A stretch of DNA of 18,247 nt from an uncultured Clostridia bacterium (GTDB lineage Bacteria; Bacillota; Clostridia; HGM11514), in NCBI GenBank assembly GCA_902478725.1, contig CABSMD010000027.1, positions 1 through 18,247 of the forward strand, written 5' to 3'. How positions within the stretch are numbered: position 1 is the stretch's first letter; each line of letters starts with the position of its first letter. The notes beneath the pieces are model-generated. The model worked only from the letters and a program-made list of their open reading frames with translations. It searched no databases and was not told where the DNA came from. Made by a program: the position numbers and the translations under genes. Below, piece after piece: positions 1-8,083 of this stretch.

Positions 1-13
1 GCGGATCATCTCT

Positions 14-817
14 TTAGTAATCTTCAATGTTAATCTTTTCAACCCGTGAATGGATTGTCGTCTCCAAAAACATGCCGCCTAGGGACGCAAAGTGATCCAC
101 GCTGTCGCTGACAAAATAACGGACGCTTCCGCCTCCGTTTCCCGTAAGGCCGTTTTGCCTCAAAAAACTGGCTACCTGCCGCGCCGCCTGCGCGCCGGTA
201 TCGATTAACGATACCCCACTTCCCATTATACTAGAAATCACACCTTTTAACAAGGGATAATGCGTACATCCTAAAATTACCGTGTCTGCCCCAAACCGTT
301 TGATCGGCTCCAAATATTCTTCCGCGATCAGCCGGGCGACCTCGCAGTCGGTATAGCCATTTTCTACCAAGGGTACAAACATCGGACAGGCCACCGCCAC
401 GGTCTTTAAATCTCGATTGATACGGGCAACCTCTGTCTGGTAGGCACCGCTATTGATCGTACCTCCAGTACCTATGATGCCAATTTTACCAGTATGGCAT
501 ACCCGAACCGCCTCGGCGACGGCGGGCTCTACAACGCCAAAGATCGGCAGATCATACTCACCCTGTATTGCCGGAAGCGCAGCAGAACTTGCCGTACCAC
601 AAGCCGCAAGCACCAGCTTGACATCAAATTGCCGCAAAAAGTTAATGTCCTGCCTGACATATTTTATGATCGTTTCGGCAGAACGCGTACCATAGGGTAC
701 ACGTCCGGTATCCCCAAAATAAACAATGTTTTCCTGCGGAAGCTCATGAACCAGTTCACGGACGGCTGTGAGTCCCCCCAACCCGGAATCGAATACGCCG
801 ATACACCTGTTATCCAT
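14..817 (-). CDS. murI: Glutamate racemase
   Basis: Interconverts L- and D-glutamate in the cytoplasm, supplying D-Glu for peptidoglycan. The 267-residue length is normal for the family. Visible signatures are FDSGLGGLT near residues 9-17 with D10 and S11, GDTGRVPYG near 35-43, the first catalytic cysteine C73, and GCTHYPLL near 183-190 with the second cysteine C184 and H186. The first cysteine motif reads C-G-T-A instead of the more usual C-N-T-A, so the Asn next to the cysteine is replaced by Gly. The ATG start lies 3 nt after the ddl stop and its GAGGAG ribosome site sits in the last ddl codons, so the two genes are probably cotranscribed and coupled. The stop is present at 14-16, so the gene is complete. 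Confidence 0.96.
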   Translation of the reverse strand: MDNRCIGVFDSGLGGLTAVRELVHELPQENIVYFGDTGRVPYGTRSAETIIKYVRQDINFLRQFDVKLVLAACGTASSAALPAIQGEYDLPIFGVVEPAVAEAVRVCHTGKIGIIGTGGTINSGAYQTEVARINRDLKTVAVACPMFVPLVENGYTDCEVARLIAEEYLEPIKRFGADTVILGCTHYPLLKGVISSIMGSGVSLIDTGAQAARQVASFLRQNGLTGNGGGSVRYFVSDSVDHFASLGGMFLETTIHSRVEKINIEDY

Positions 818-820
818 GGC

Positions 821-1864
821 TTACTCCTCTTCCGCCAAGGCGATCAGCCGGTCTAACAGTTCGGAATAAGAGACACCTTCGTACTCCCAGAGCTTTCCAT
901 ACATGCTGATCGTAGTAAATCCAGGCAGAGTATTAAGCTCGTTGATGTACACCGTTCCATCCCGGCCTAAAAAGAAATCAGCGCGGGACAGGCCCCGGCA
1001 TCCCAGAGCACAATACGCCATTTTCGCATACTCCCGTATCGTGTCCGACGCTTTCTGCGGGATGTCCGCCGGTATTACGGTACGTGAAGCTTCATCATGA
1101 TATTTGGACGTATAATCATAAAATTCACCGGCTGGCAGGACTTCCCCCACGCTTGAAACCTCCGGATCGGCGTTTCCCAGCACAGCACATTCCAATTCTC
1201 TGCCATCCACAAATTCTTCAACCAATACCTTTTTATCGACCTTAGCCGCCTCGCTAAGCGCCGCCTGCAGCTCTTGTCGATTGTGCGCCTTGAAAACGCC
1301 GACGGACGAACCGGTATTAGCCGGCTTTACAAAACAGGGATAAGAGAACTCTTCCTCCACCCGTTTGGCGGGATCCACCTCTTTTGTAACGTCGTCAAAC
1401 GCCAGCCAGGCTGCCTGGGGGATTTTAAGATTGTCGAATATCATATTCGAAAACGCCTTATCCATCCCCAATGCCGAAGCCGCAACACCGCTGCCGACGA
1501 AAGGGATACCCGACAGGGCAAACAGCCCCTGGGCCGAACCATCCTCACCATATGTACCATGCAGCACCGGAAAAATAACGTCCACCGCTATCTTACGTAA
1601 CCCATCCCTCTCCCGCACCAGCAGCCCGTGGTCTTCATGATCCGGAGAAAGGATACAGGGTAAGCAGTCGCCATCAGTCCAACTGTCGTCGCGCATCTGT
1701 TGGGTGCTTCCGGAGAACAGTCTCCAGGCACCCTCACGAGTAATCCCAACCTTTATAACTGTATATTTATCCTGATCCAGGTTTTCCACAACGTAACTGG
1801 CGGACAGGCATGAGATTTCATACTCGCCTGACATTCCGCCGAACAAAACGCACACCGTCTTCAT
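821..1864 (-). CDS. ddl: D-alanine--D-alanine ligase
   Basis: ATP-grasp ligase that joins two D-alanines for the peptidoglycan stem peptide; cytoplasmic. From the chosen start it has 347 residues. Family marks are the N-terminal GGMSGEYEIS (E14), HGTYGEDGS near 102-110, the ATP-binding KPANTGSSVGV at 180-190, YDYTSKY at 249-255, ADFF at 295-298 and INELNTLPGFT at 308-317. The YDYxxKY segment fits a D-Ala-D-Ala ligase rather than a VanA-type D-Ala-D-Lac ligase. The ATG at 1864 is preferred because AAAGGA lies 9 nt upstream and the protein then begins directly with the family's first strand. An in-frame TTG at 1882 would add six residues and has no better site. It is followed 3 nt later by murI, so both amino-acid precursors are made from one transcript. 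Confidence 0.95.
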   Translation of the reverse strand: MKTVCVLFGGMSGEYEISCLSASYVVENLDQDKYTVIKVGITREGAWRLFSGSTQQMRDDSWTDGDCLPCILSPDHEDHGLLVRERDGLRKIAVDVIFPVLHGTYGEDGSAQGLFALSGIPFVGSGVAASALGMDKAFSNMIFDNLKIPQAAWLAFDDVTKEVDPAKRVEEEFSYPCFVKPANTGSSVGVFKAHNRQELQAALSEAAKVDKKVLVEEFVDGRELECAVLGNADPEVSSVGEVLPAGEFYDYTSKYHDEASRTVIPADIPQKASDTIREYAKMAYCALGCRGLSRADFFLGRDGTVYINELNTLPGFTTISMYGKLWEYEGVSYSELLDRLIALAEEE

Positions 1865-2006
1865 TTCTTTCCGTCCTTTCAAAATGCTATCCTATTCATG
1901 TATATGTAAAATATCCTTTCACATACCACAAAATCATATAAAAACAAGCAACCCTTTTTCATCAAATTCAAGAATCAGCAAAGGCTTTTCCTGATAAAAA
2001 GAGTAG

Positions 2007-2033
2007 CTTATATCATACCACATATTTGGTCAA
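2007..2033 (-). promoter_or_regulatory. Weak candidate promoter for ddl-murI
   Basis: On the minus strand, TTGACC (2033-2028) is followed after 15 nt by TATAAG (2012-2007). The spacing is short and the -10 imperfect. It is the best match I see in the AT-rich gap between ddl and the divergent acetyltransferase gene, but it leaves a leader of about 140 nt, and another start site may exist nearer to ddl. Confidence 0.25.
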
Positions 2034-2048
2034 AAAACAATGGTAAAG

Positions 2049-2077
2049 TTGCATATTGTTCCGCACCGTGATATACT
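2049..2077 (+). promoter_or_regulatory. Sigma-A promoter of the acetyltransferase gene
   Basis: TTGCAT (2049-2054), a 17-nt spacer and TATACT (2072-2077) form a good vegetative promoter. A strong AGGAGG ribosome site (2089-2094) and the ATG at 2102 follow at once, so the gene is probably expressed alone with a leader of only about 20 nt. Confidence 0.75.
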
Positions 2078-2101
2078 GATTCTTAAAAAGGAGGGGAAAA
2101 C

Positions 2102-2959
2102 ATGCTGCATTTTGTCACAGATTATCAAAAACACCCCGCCCTGCGGGAAAGTTTTTTTAAGCTGGCGCGCGAAACCTTCGGCATCAATTTGAAAACCTGG
2201 TATGAGCAGGGGAACTGGACAGGCAGCTATGTCCCCTGTTCCATTGCTGAGGATGACCAAGTCGTTGCGAATGTGTCGGTAAATCATATGAATTTTTTGT
2301 ACCACGGTATGCCAAAAAAAGCGATTCAGCTTGGCACCGTTATGACCGATCCGACATACCGTAGGCAGGGGCTCAGCCGCCGCCTGATTGAGAAAGTGTT
2401 GCAGGAGTATTCCAAGCAGTGCGATTTTATCTATCTGTTTGCCAACCGCACCGTGCTTGATTTCTATCCCCTGTTCGGTTTTCAGCGGGTATCGGAGTTC
2501 ACACATAGCAAACGCTTTGTCCGTCTGCCTTCTCCCCTCTCTGTACGCAAGCTTGACCTGAGTCGGCCGGACGATAAAGAGTTATTGCTCCATCTGACAA
2601 ACGATCCGCTTCCGGTATCCAGTATCAATATGCTTGACGGGCAGCCGCTTTTGCTGTTTTATCTGTGTTCAGAATACCGGGATAACCTATATCTGATCGG
2701 CGAATCCGTGCTGGCTGTGGCTGAGTATCAGGGGGACACCCTTTTTCTGGCCGATTTGTTCAGCCGGCGTCCCTTTTTGTTTGATCAGGTCGTGGGCGCC
2801 CTGCTGACGAAGGATGAAATGCAGGTTGTATTCGGCTTTACCCCAGTTAATAATGCGGCTTATGAGATAAAAGAAATCATGGGTGACGACGAAGCCCTGT
2901 TTATTCTTCCCCGCGTAGAATGGCAGAATGAACGGTTCCCGGTTCTTTCACACGCATAG
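2102..2959 (+). CDS. GNAT family N-acetyltransferase
   Basis: Predicted cytoplasmic acetyl-CoA-dependent transferase of 285 residues; its substrate cannot be read from the sequence. The GNAT fold occupies about residues 1-135. The acetyl-CoA pyrophosphate loop, motif A, is LGTVMTDPTYRRQGLSRRLI at 78-97 with R-R-Q-G-L-S at 87-92. The motif B region reads NRTVLDFYPLFGFQRV near 115-130. The C-terminal half (about 140-285) is not a recognised single GNAT domain and may be a second, degenerate GNAT or a substrate-binding part, as in larger two-domain acetyltransferases. The gene has its own promoter and a strong ribosome site. It ends 6 nt before the stop of the convergent ROK gene with no clear terminator between them. 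Confidence 0.85.
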   Translation: MLHFVTDYQKHPALRESFFKLARETFGINLKTWYEQGNWTGSYVPCSIAEDDQVVANVSVNHMNFLYHGMPKKAIQLGTVMTDPTYRRQGLSRRLIEKVLQEYSKQCDFIYLFANRTVLDFYPLFGFQRVSEFTHSKRFVRLPSPLSVRKLDLSRPDDKELLLHLTNDPLPVSSINMLDGQPLLLFYLCSEYRDNLYLIGESVLAVAEYQGDTLFLADLFSRRPFLFDQVVGALLTKDEMQVVFGFTPVNNAAYEIKEIMGDDEALFILPRVEWQNERFPVLSHA

Positions 2960-2965
2960 TATTGT

Positions 2966-4000
2966 TTATATCCCCAAATAATTCGCCACACAAAGCGCAA
3001 GCGCGCCGTGGATGGGAGACTTGTCGCCAAACGCAGAAAGCTCAATCGGAATATCTTTAAAATTGCGGCTGATATAATTTTGTGAAATATACTCCTTCAG
3101 CAACCGAACCGGTTTATTCCTCAACCGGGCGATATCATGCCCGATATAGATACGTTTGGGATCGAACAGGTTAATCAGGGTGGTCACTCCGACTGCCAGA
3201 TAACGGCAGGCAGCTTCCACATCCATCTCCCCCTCCCGCGGCACCGACGCATACATTTCCAGACAGCCACGGTTGCCGCAGGAGCAGCGTTTCCCGCCAG
3301 GATCCACGCAGATATGTCCAAACTCTCCGCCAAATCCCCGTTCTCCGGTATACAGTTTATTATTAAACATCATTCCGGCGCCGATTCCGTTGGTCACACC
3401 GATATAAATAAAATCTGCAATGTCTTTCGCCTTCCCAAAATACTTCTCCGCCAACACTGAGGTATTCATATCCTTCTCCAGATAAACCGGCAAACAATAA
3501 CGTTCTCCCAACCTTTTCACTATCGGTAGATCTGCTACATGATAAAAATTCGGCGGGTTTAAAATAACACCCCCCGCCGCGTCCAGCGGGCCGATACAGG
3601 AGATTCCGATACTTTGAATCTCCGATTTTTTCTTCAGCATTTTGTCGCAAAGCTGAAATGCTTTTTCCAATAAGGTTTCGTTTGTTTCATCCAAAAGGGC
3701 AGTCCTGCCCTCTAAAACAATTGTTCCCTTGAGATCGCCCACCACAGCATAGAGATAATTTCTTGATATATAAAGCCCCAGATACAGTTTGCATCCCGGC
3801 ACAATATCCAGATTGACCGGCCTGCGGCCCAACATTGTATCCATCTGTACACCGGCTTCCTGAACGATCCCTTCCTCAAGCAGTTCGTTGATGATATTGG
3901 TAACCGCCATCTTGGTAAGGCCGGTAAGCCTGGAAAGGCGGATGCGCGAAACCGGACCCTCCACAAGCAACAGCTTGATGATGAGGTTCCGGTTTTTCAA
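2966..4000 (-). CDS. ROK family transcriptional regulator
   Basis: Sugar-responsive DNA-binding regulator, 344 residues from the TTG at 4000. A winged helix-turn-helix fills about residues 1-60 (GPVSRIRLSRLTGLTKMAVTNI), then GRRP at 59-62 and a ROK sugar-binding domain from about 70. The ROK zinc site is intact: H229, C239, C241 and C246 in the GH-x8-G-x-C-x-C-G-x-x-G-C pattern. The sugar-binding E226 is present. The N-terminal phosphate loop of true ROK kinases is not evident, which fits a repressor. The start is uncertain: the TTG has no ribosome site, and the same frame continues upstream with a ROK-like N-terminus (NQ-x3-K-x2-NR) to a TGA at 4039-4037 without ATG, GTG or TTG. It follows the mannosidase/isomerase genes and may control them. 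Confidence 0.9.
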   Translation of the reverse strand: MKNRNLIIKLLLVEGPVSRIRLSRLTGLTKMAVTNIINELLEEGIVQEAGVQMDTMLGRRPVNLDIVPGCKLYLGLYISRNYLYAVVGDLKGTIVLEGRTALLDETNETLLEKAFQLCDKMLKKKSEIQSIGISCIGPLDAAGGVILNPPNFYHVADLPIVKRLGERYCLPVYLEKDMNTSVLAEKYFGKAKDIADFIYIGVTNGIGAGMMFNNKLYTGERGFGGEFGHICVDPGGKRCSCGNRGCLEMYASVPREGEMDVEAACRYLAVGVTTLINLFDPKRIYIGHDIARLRNKPVRLLKEYISQNYISRNFKDIPIELSAFGDKSPIHGALALCVANYLGI

Positions 4001-4067
4001 CTTGGTTTGTGCTTGATTTTGAGCTCTCAGAGTGAATCATTCCCTTCCGTAATATCCTGTTTTGTCC

Positions 4068-4096
4068 AGTATATCACATTGGGAAATAAATTACAA
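4068..4096 (-). promoter_or_regulatory. Sigma-A promoter of the ROK regulator gene
   Basis: TTGTAA (4096-4091), a 17-nt spacer and TATACT (4073-4068) on the minus strand, starting just after the isomerase stop codon. It gives the regulator its own transcript in addition to any readthrough from the sugar operon. The -35 is embedded in ATTGTAAT, close to the ATTGCAAT that covers the -35 of the operon promoter. Confidence 0.7.
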
Positions 4097-4098
4097 TA

Positions 4099-4605
4099 TT
4101 ACCGCACGATCCTTTCATCCGTAAAAATATCGGTGTCGTCGTGGCTGGTGGTGGAAAATTCAGAAATTACCGCGCCATCCTCCCCAGCCTGAAACCAGTG
4201 CTTGGTATTTGGCGGGATGGTATACTGCTCCCCGGGATGTAAGCAAATTTCAAGAAACACCGTATACTTTCCTTGGGGCGGCTGCGCGGCAGGATGGTTC
4301 TTTGCTTCCCCTTCCACATAGAGGTAAACCCTGCCCCAGCGGCAGCGAAAGGTTTCCTGCTTGCCCGGGCTTTCGCCGGTTTGCGGATGGCGGTGCTCCG
4401 GGCAGGTTTGTTTGGGGAACAACACCATTTCCTTTGCGCAGTAACGGTCGGTGTTGATGTAGGTCAAAAGCTGCAATCCTGTATTTTCCAAATCGTTCAA
4501 TCCAAAATCCGCCACTTCAATTCGTTGTTTTTCCTCGTCCGTCAAAACAATTTTCGCTTTTTCATAAAAAGCCAGGGCCTTGGCCTTCGCCTCTTCTACT
4601 AACAT
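4099..4605 (-). CDS. D-lyxose ketol-isomerase (D-lyxose/D-mannose isomerase, YdaE-like cupin)
   Basis: Metal-dependent cupin isomerase that converts D-lyxose to D-xylulose; members of the family also convert D-mannose to D-fructose. The 168-residue sequence closely resembles what I recall of Bacillus subtilis YdaE across its length. The metal ligands are visible as H71 and H73 in CPEHRHP, E84 in GKQETFRC and H136 in PPNTKHWF; NTDRYCAKE near 51-59 is also typical. It is the fourth gene of the sugar operon, starting 6 nt after the alpha-mannosidase stop; an AGGAG about 11 nt upstream lies at the end of the mannosidase gene. Next to an alpha-mannosidase, mannose to fructose is the more likely physiological direction (inference). 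Confidence 0.92.
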   Translation of the reverse strand: MLVEEAKAKALAFYEKAKIVLTDEEKQRIEVADFGLNDLENTGLQLLTYINTDRYCAKEMVLFPKQTCPEHRHPQTGESPGKQETFRCRWGRVYLYVEGEAKNHPAAQPPQGKYTVFLEICLHPGEQYTIPPNTKHWFQAGEDGAVISEFSTTSHDDTDIFTDERIVR

Positions 4606-4611
4606 ATCTCA

Positions 4612-7029
4612 TCACACTCCTAAAGGGGTTCCCAGCATATCGCATTGTGTGACCGTCTTCTGATCAGCCAGCAGGGTTTTCACCTCAAATTTCCCAAATG
4701 TCAGCCTGTGTCTGATTCCCATAAAGGCTATTTCTGCCTCACCCTCACAATCCCGCGCATGGTACAAACGGATCAAATATTTCCCCGGCTCGACACTGTA
4801 CAGCGCGGACAGGATCACATTTGGATTGCTAACCTGTAACATCTGCGCAGGGCGTTCTCCCTCTCCCGAAGGAAAGAAGGATAAAGCAGGCGCTTCCTCA
4901 TTATATTCCTGCGCCATTTGATCAATCTTATCCAGCGAGGGTACCATCCGCAGGGAAAACTTCCGCATTCCCATATCGATATGCGGCAGAAAACGGTCGT
5001 CGCGCACAAGGGGGCGTTCCTTAATCGGATGCACCGAATACCCCGGCGTCCGAAGCAGCGTAACCCGAATGCTGTTACCGTCGGACGATCCAGCGTAGAT
5101 TCCCTTGTTCATCATCGCAAACGCGCCGTTTTGACCGTTAAGCGCACACCATTTCTGAAAGGTGATCTCCTTGTCGCCCGTCTCCAGCACCTGTGTGCCA
5201 AATGCTGTTTGGCCGATGAACGCCGCTTTCTCCAGCAAAGGAGTAAAGGCATACTTGACCGCCACATTGCGGTCATTTGAAAAGAGGGTAATGTCCACAT
5301 CAAAGCAGCTTAAAAATCGTGAGAAGGTGTAAACCACAACCGCATAGGATCTGCCATAACCAAATATAGCCTGTACTTTCATCCGCACCGCGCCGTTTTC
5401 GGTCACCTCTATGTTGGAGCATCCGGCAAATTCCTGCGCTTCTTTTTGACAAAGCAGATGAAACTCCCCGGCCTTGTCGGCAAAGCTGTCCACCCGCATC
5501 CCCCAGGGATCCTCGTTGTCGCGGTATACCTCCAGCCGGCCGCTTGGGGCGGACAGGCGTTCTACCCCGTCCATCTGGTAGGAATCTATCAAACCCGTTC
5601 GCTTGTCAACATGCACCTTTATCTCTTCCGACTCAAACAGAATTCCCGTCTCATCCTGTGTATACGGGGCCACAAAACGGTAATCCTGCAAGGTTTCCAG
5701 CTGGCAGTCGAAGCGATTCATCGCCATAGGTGCTAGCTTAGCGTGGAATACGACCCGTTTGCGCCAGTCCAGATTGAGGTTGCAGTCCTCCTTTTCGTTC
5801 TGCGACGGGAGGAATCCGTCTTTATCCGAATATACCCTGGCAACCGTATATTCCCCATCATTCCAATTCTGGTTCTCCAACTGGAATTCCGCTTCAATAT
5901 CGGTCTCCACCTCATAGGGGTGGGGATTATATACCAAAATGGGAATCTCGCCCCGCTTCCCGCACCGCTGACCGCCACACAGGGCAAAGAAGGCTTTCTG
6001 GGTCAGCCGGTCGATGATTTCACCCGCATATCCCATCTGGCGCAGCGAGTCCTCCTCCGACGGTTGGATCATGGTTCCCGGCAGGATGTCGTGGAATTCA
6101 CAAAACAGCAGCGCCTTTTCTGCCTGTTCCAGTTCCCGGCGGTCATACGAAATACCAGAATGCGCCAGCATTCTCTCACAAACCGCCAAAGCGTTTTCCA
6201 ACTCACGATGTTTCTGCTTGATTCTGCACATCGAGCTGTAGCAGCCGACCATGGTATGTACCAGCGAGGTATCTACGAGCCGCAGGCTATCCTTGTCGAT
6301 CTGCCTGAAATATTCCTGATATCCCCCGTCTATGACCTCAACTTCGGGATGTTCTTTGCGAAATGCAGCAAGCGCCTTTAGATCCTCTTCGGATGCGCCG
6401 CCGCCGTGATCGCCGATCCCCCATAGAATCAAACCGGTCTTTTCGCCGGCGCACTGTTCCAGATACCCCTCCAGCTTTTTGACGGTCTCGCCCTTTAGGG
6501 TATTGTATCCGCCAAAAATCTTGTGCCCAATCACCTGGCTTCCGTCAAATCCTTCCCAGAGGAAGTTACCCGATTCCATTTCACCCGGACGCATGAACAG
6601 GTAAGCGTCATAACCGGTCTTCTTCAGGATTTGCACCAGCCCGCGTGTGTGTCCGAATGGATCGACGTTGAAGCCTAAGGTCGGCTTCACACCGAACTTT
6701 TCTTTGAAGTAGGCATTGCCCACCCGTATCTGACGGACGAACGACTCACCACTGGGCATGTTGCAGTCGGGCTGGAGATACCAACCGCCTACGATCACCC
6801 ATTTGCCTGACTGCACCAATTTTTTGATCCGTTCAAATAAGGCGGGCTCGTGCTCCTCGACCCACTCATATAAAACGGACTCGTTGTGGTTGAACACAAA
6901 ACCATCGTACTTTTCACAAAAATCCGCCGCCACGCGGAAGGTGGAAAGCGCCTCCGCCATCCCCTCCTTGCGCTGCCAGAGCCACACAGGATCCAGATGC
7001 GCGTTACACAGTAAATAAACCTTTTTCAC
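4612..7029 (-). CDS. Alpha-mannosidase, glycoside hydrolase family 38
   Basis: Zinc-dependent retaining hydrolase that removes alpha-linked mannose. It has 805 residues and no signal peptide, so it should act in the cytoplasm on imported oligosaccharides or mannosides. The catalytic domain (about 1-270) begins with AHLDPVW, giving zinc ligands H11 and D13. The nucleophile D123, also a zinc ligand, lies in GFNVDPFGH. GDHGGG is at 206-211, and the fourth zinc ligand H313 is in EFHDILPGT within the helical middle domain. A GH38 C-terminal beta domain fills roughly 400-800. Translation starts at GTG (7029) after a GAGGTG ribosome site. It lies 16 nt after the Gfo/Idh gene and 6 nt before the isomerase gene. 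The exact substrate linkage cannot be told. Confidence 0.93.
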   Translation of the reverse strand: MKKVYLLCNAHLDPVWLWQRKEGMAEALSTFRVAADFCEKYDGFVFNHNESVLYEWVEEHEPALFERIKKLVQSGKWVIVGGWYLQPDCNMPSGESFVRQIRVGNAYFKEKFGVKPTLGFNVDPFGHTRGLVQILKKTGYDAYLFMRPGEMESGNFLWEGFDGSQVIGHKIFGGYNTLKGETVKKLEGYLEQCAGEKTGLILWGIGDHGGGASEEDLKALAAFRKEHPEVEVIDGGYQEYFRQIDKDSLRLVDTSLVHTMVGCYSSMCRIKQKHRELENALAVCERMLAHSGISYDRRELEQAEKALLFCEFHDILPGTMIQPSEEDSLRQMGYAGEIIDRLTQKAFFALCGGQRCGKRGEIPILVYNPHPYEVETDIEAEFQLENQNWNDGEYTVARVYSDKDGFLPSQNEKEDCNLNLDWRKRVVFHAKLAPMAMNRFDCQLETLQDYRFVAPYTQDETGILFESEEIKVHVDKRTGLIDSYQMDGVERLSAPSGRLEVYRDNEDPWGMRVDSFADKAGEFHLLCQKEAQEFAGCSNIEVTENGAVRMKVQAIFGYGRSYAVVVYTFSRFLSCFDVDITLFSNDRNVAVKYAFTPLLEKAAFIGQTAFGTQVLETGDKEITFQKWCALNGQNGAFAMMNKGIYAGSSDGNSIRVTLLRTPGYSVHPIKERPLVRDDRFLPHIDMGMRKFSLRMVPSLDKIDQMAQEYNEEAPALSFFPSGEGERPAQMLQVSNPNVILSALYSVEPGKYLIRLYHARDCEGEAEIAFMGIRHRLTFGKFEVKTLLADQKTVTQCDMLGTPLGV

Positions 7030-7045
7030 AGGCAGATCACCTCTC

Positions 7046-8083
7046 TTATAATCCTCTCCAATTCAGTCTGACCGCAGCCTTTTTCTCGCTGCTTTCCTTC
7101 ATCGCGCCGATCACTGTATCAACGCAGAAACCATCAATCACGTCCGGATGGATCTGTTTGCGCTCCTTCACCGCGCGGACGATGGCCGCCACCTCGTCGT
7201 CAAACGGATTCATCGCGGCAAAGCGGTACTCCGTGGAGGTCTGTGTTTCGTTATCATAATAAACCAACAGGGCGCCGTTGTTTTCCGGATGGTCCCACAT
7301 GACGGTGTAGATTTCAATCCGTCCGTTCACCCCGTTGATCTCAATCTTTTCGTCCCAGGAATTGCGTTCATACCCGATCCGTGAAAGCGGATGCGTCATC
7401 GCTTCAAAAGAGGCGGTTACACCGTCTTTGAACTCAAAAAGTGCGGTCGCCTTACGGTCAAAATCGGTGCCCGGCAGGTAGTCCATGTAGGAATAGACAT
7501 ACTCCGGCCGTCCCAGAAAATACATCATCGTGTCCAGCATGTGCGAACCCGCACACTTTAAAACCGCACCACCATATTTCTTGGTCACATCCCCCGCCCA
7601 TTGCAGGGAACCGGTGGTATAGAAATCACCCCACGCCTGGTAGCTGCGCACATGGGCTGAAATCACCCGGCCCAGAGAAGACATCAATTCTTTCCCCTTT
7701 TTTACCGCCGGGAAAAAGCGTTTCATATAAGTGGTAAAGAACAGGTTGTTGCCCGCCGCAACCGCCTTTGCAACCGCCTTCGCCTCATCAGGGGTATTGG
7801 TCATTGTTTTTTCGCATACCACATCCTTACCGGCCGCCAGCGCTGCCAGACAGATTTCCTTATGGAGACTTCCACTGACCAAAACGCTCACCACATCTAC
7901 CTCGTCAGAGGCGATCACCTCTTTGTAATCCTTGGTAAACCTTGCACCGGTCTTCTCCAGCCAGGGCTTTGCTGTCTCCTCGCACAGGTCAGCGATAAAA
8001 GTAACCTGCGCGTCCGCCTTTTCAATGCCGCTAAAGTGGAACCTTGCAATATTTCCGCACCCAATAATTCCGAACCTAACCAT
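7046..8083 (-). CDS. Gfo/Idh/MocA family oxidoreductase
   Basis: NAD(P)-dependent sugar or polyol dehydrogenase of 345 residues, cytoplasmic. The N-terminal Rossmann fold has GxGxxAxxH at 8-16 (G8, G10, A13, H16). The usual E-K-P motif appears as E91-K92-T93, keeping the catalytic lysine but not the proline. The substrate-domain motif at about 171-184 keeps the histidine (H181) but has C177 where aspartate is common in the family. Both departures suggest a divergent subfamily rather than a broken gene. The ATG overlaps the 3' end of the upstream dehydrogenase gene by 8 nt, a sign of coupling. The substrate is unknown; the neighbourhood points to a mannose- or hexose-derived compound. Confidence 0.88.
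   Translation of the reverse strand: MVRFGIIGCGNIARFHFSGIEKADAQVTFIADLCEETAKPWLEKTGARFTKDYKEVIASDEVDVVSVLVSGSLHKEICLAALAAGKDVVCEKTMTNTPDEAKAVAKAVAAGNNLFFTTYMKRFFPAVKKGKELMSSLGRVISAHVRSYQAWGDFYTTGSLQWAGDVTKKYGGAVLKCAGSHMLDTMMYFLGRPEYVYSYMDYLPGTDFDRKATALFEFKDGVTASFEAMTHPLSRIGYERNSWDEKIEINGVNGRIEIYTVMWDHPENNGALLVYYDNETQTSTEYRFAAMNPFDDEVAAIVRAVKERKQIHPDVIDGFCVDTVIGAMKESSEKKAAVRLNWRGL

Noticed and set aside
3991..4040. A simple frameshift joining the ATG at 4040 (MIHSESSKSSTNQVE...) to the ROK frame near 4000
   Set aside because: That frame also contains TNQ, but the ROK frame itself already has NQ at the correct distance from NR, so a break near 4000 is not needed; any indel would lie closer to the ATG.
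4209..6381. Several plus-strand open frames across the isomerase and mannosidase genes
   Set aside because: They lie opposite strongly supported coding genes, show no family motifs or ribosome sites, and reflect codon bias of the minus-strand genes.
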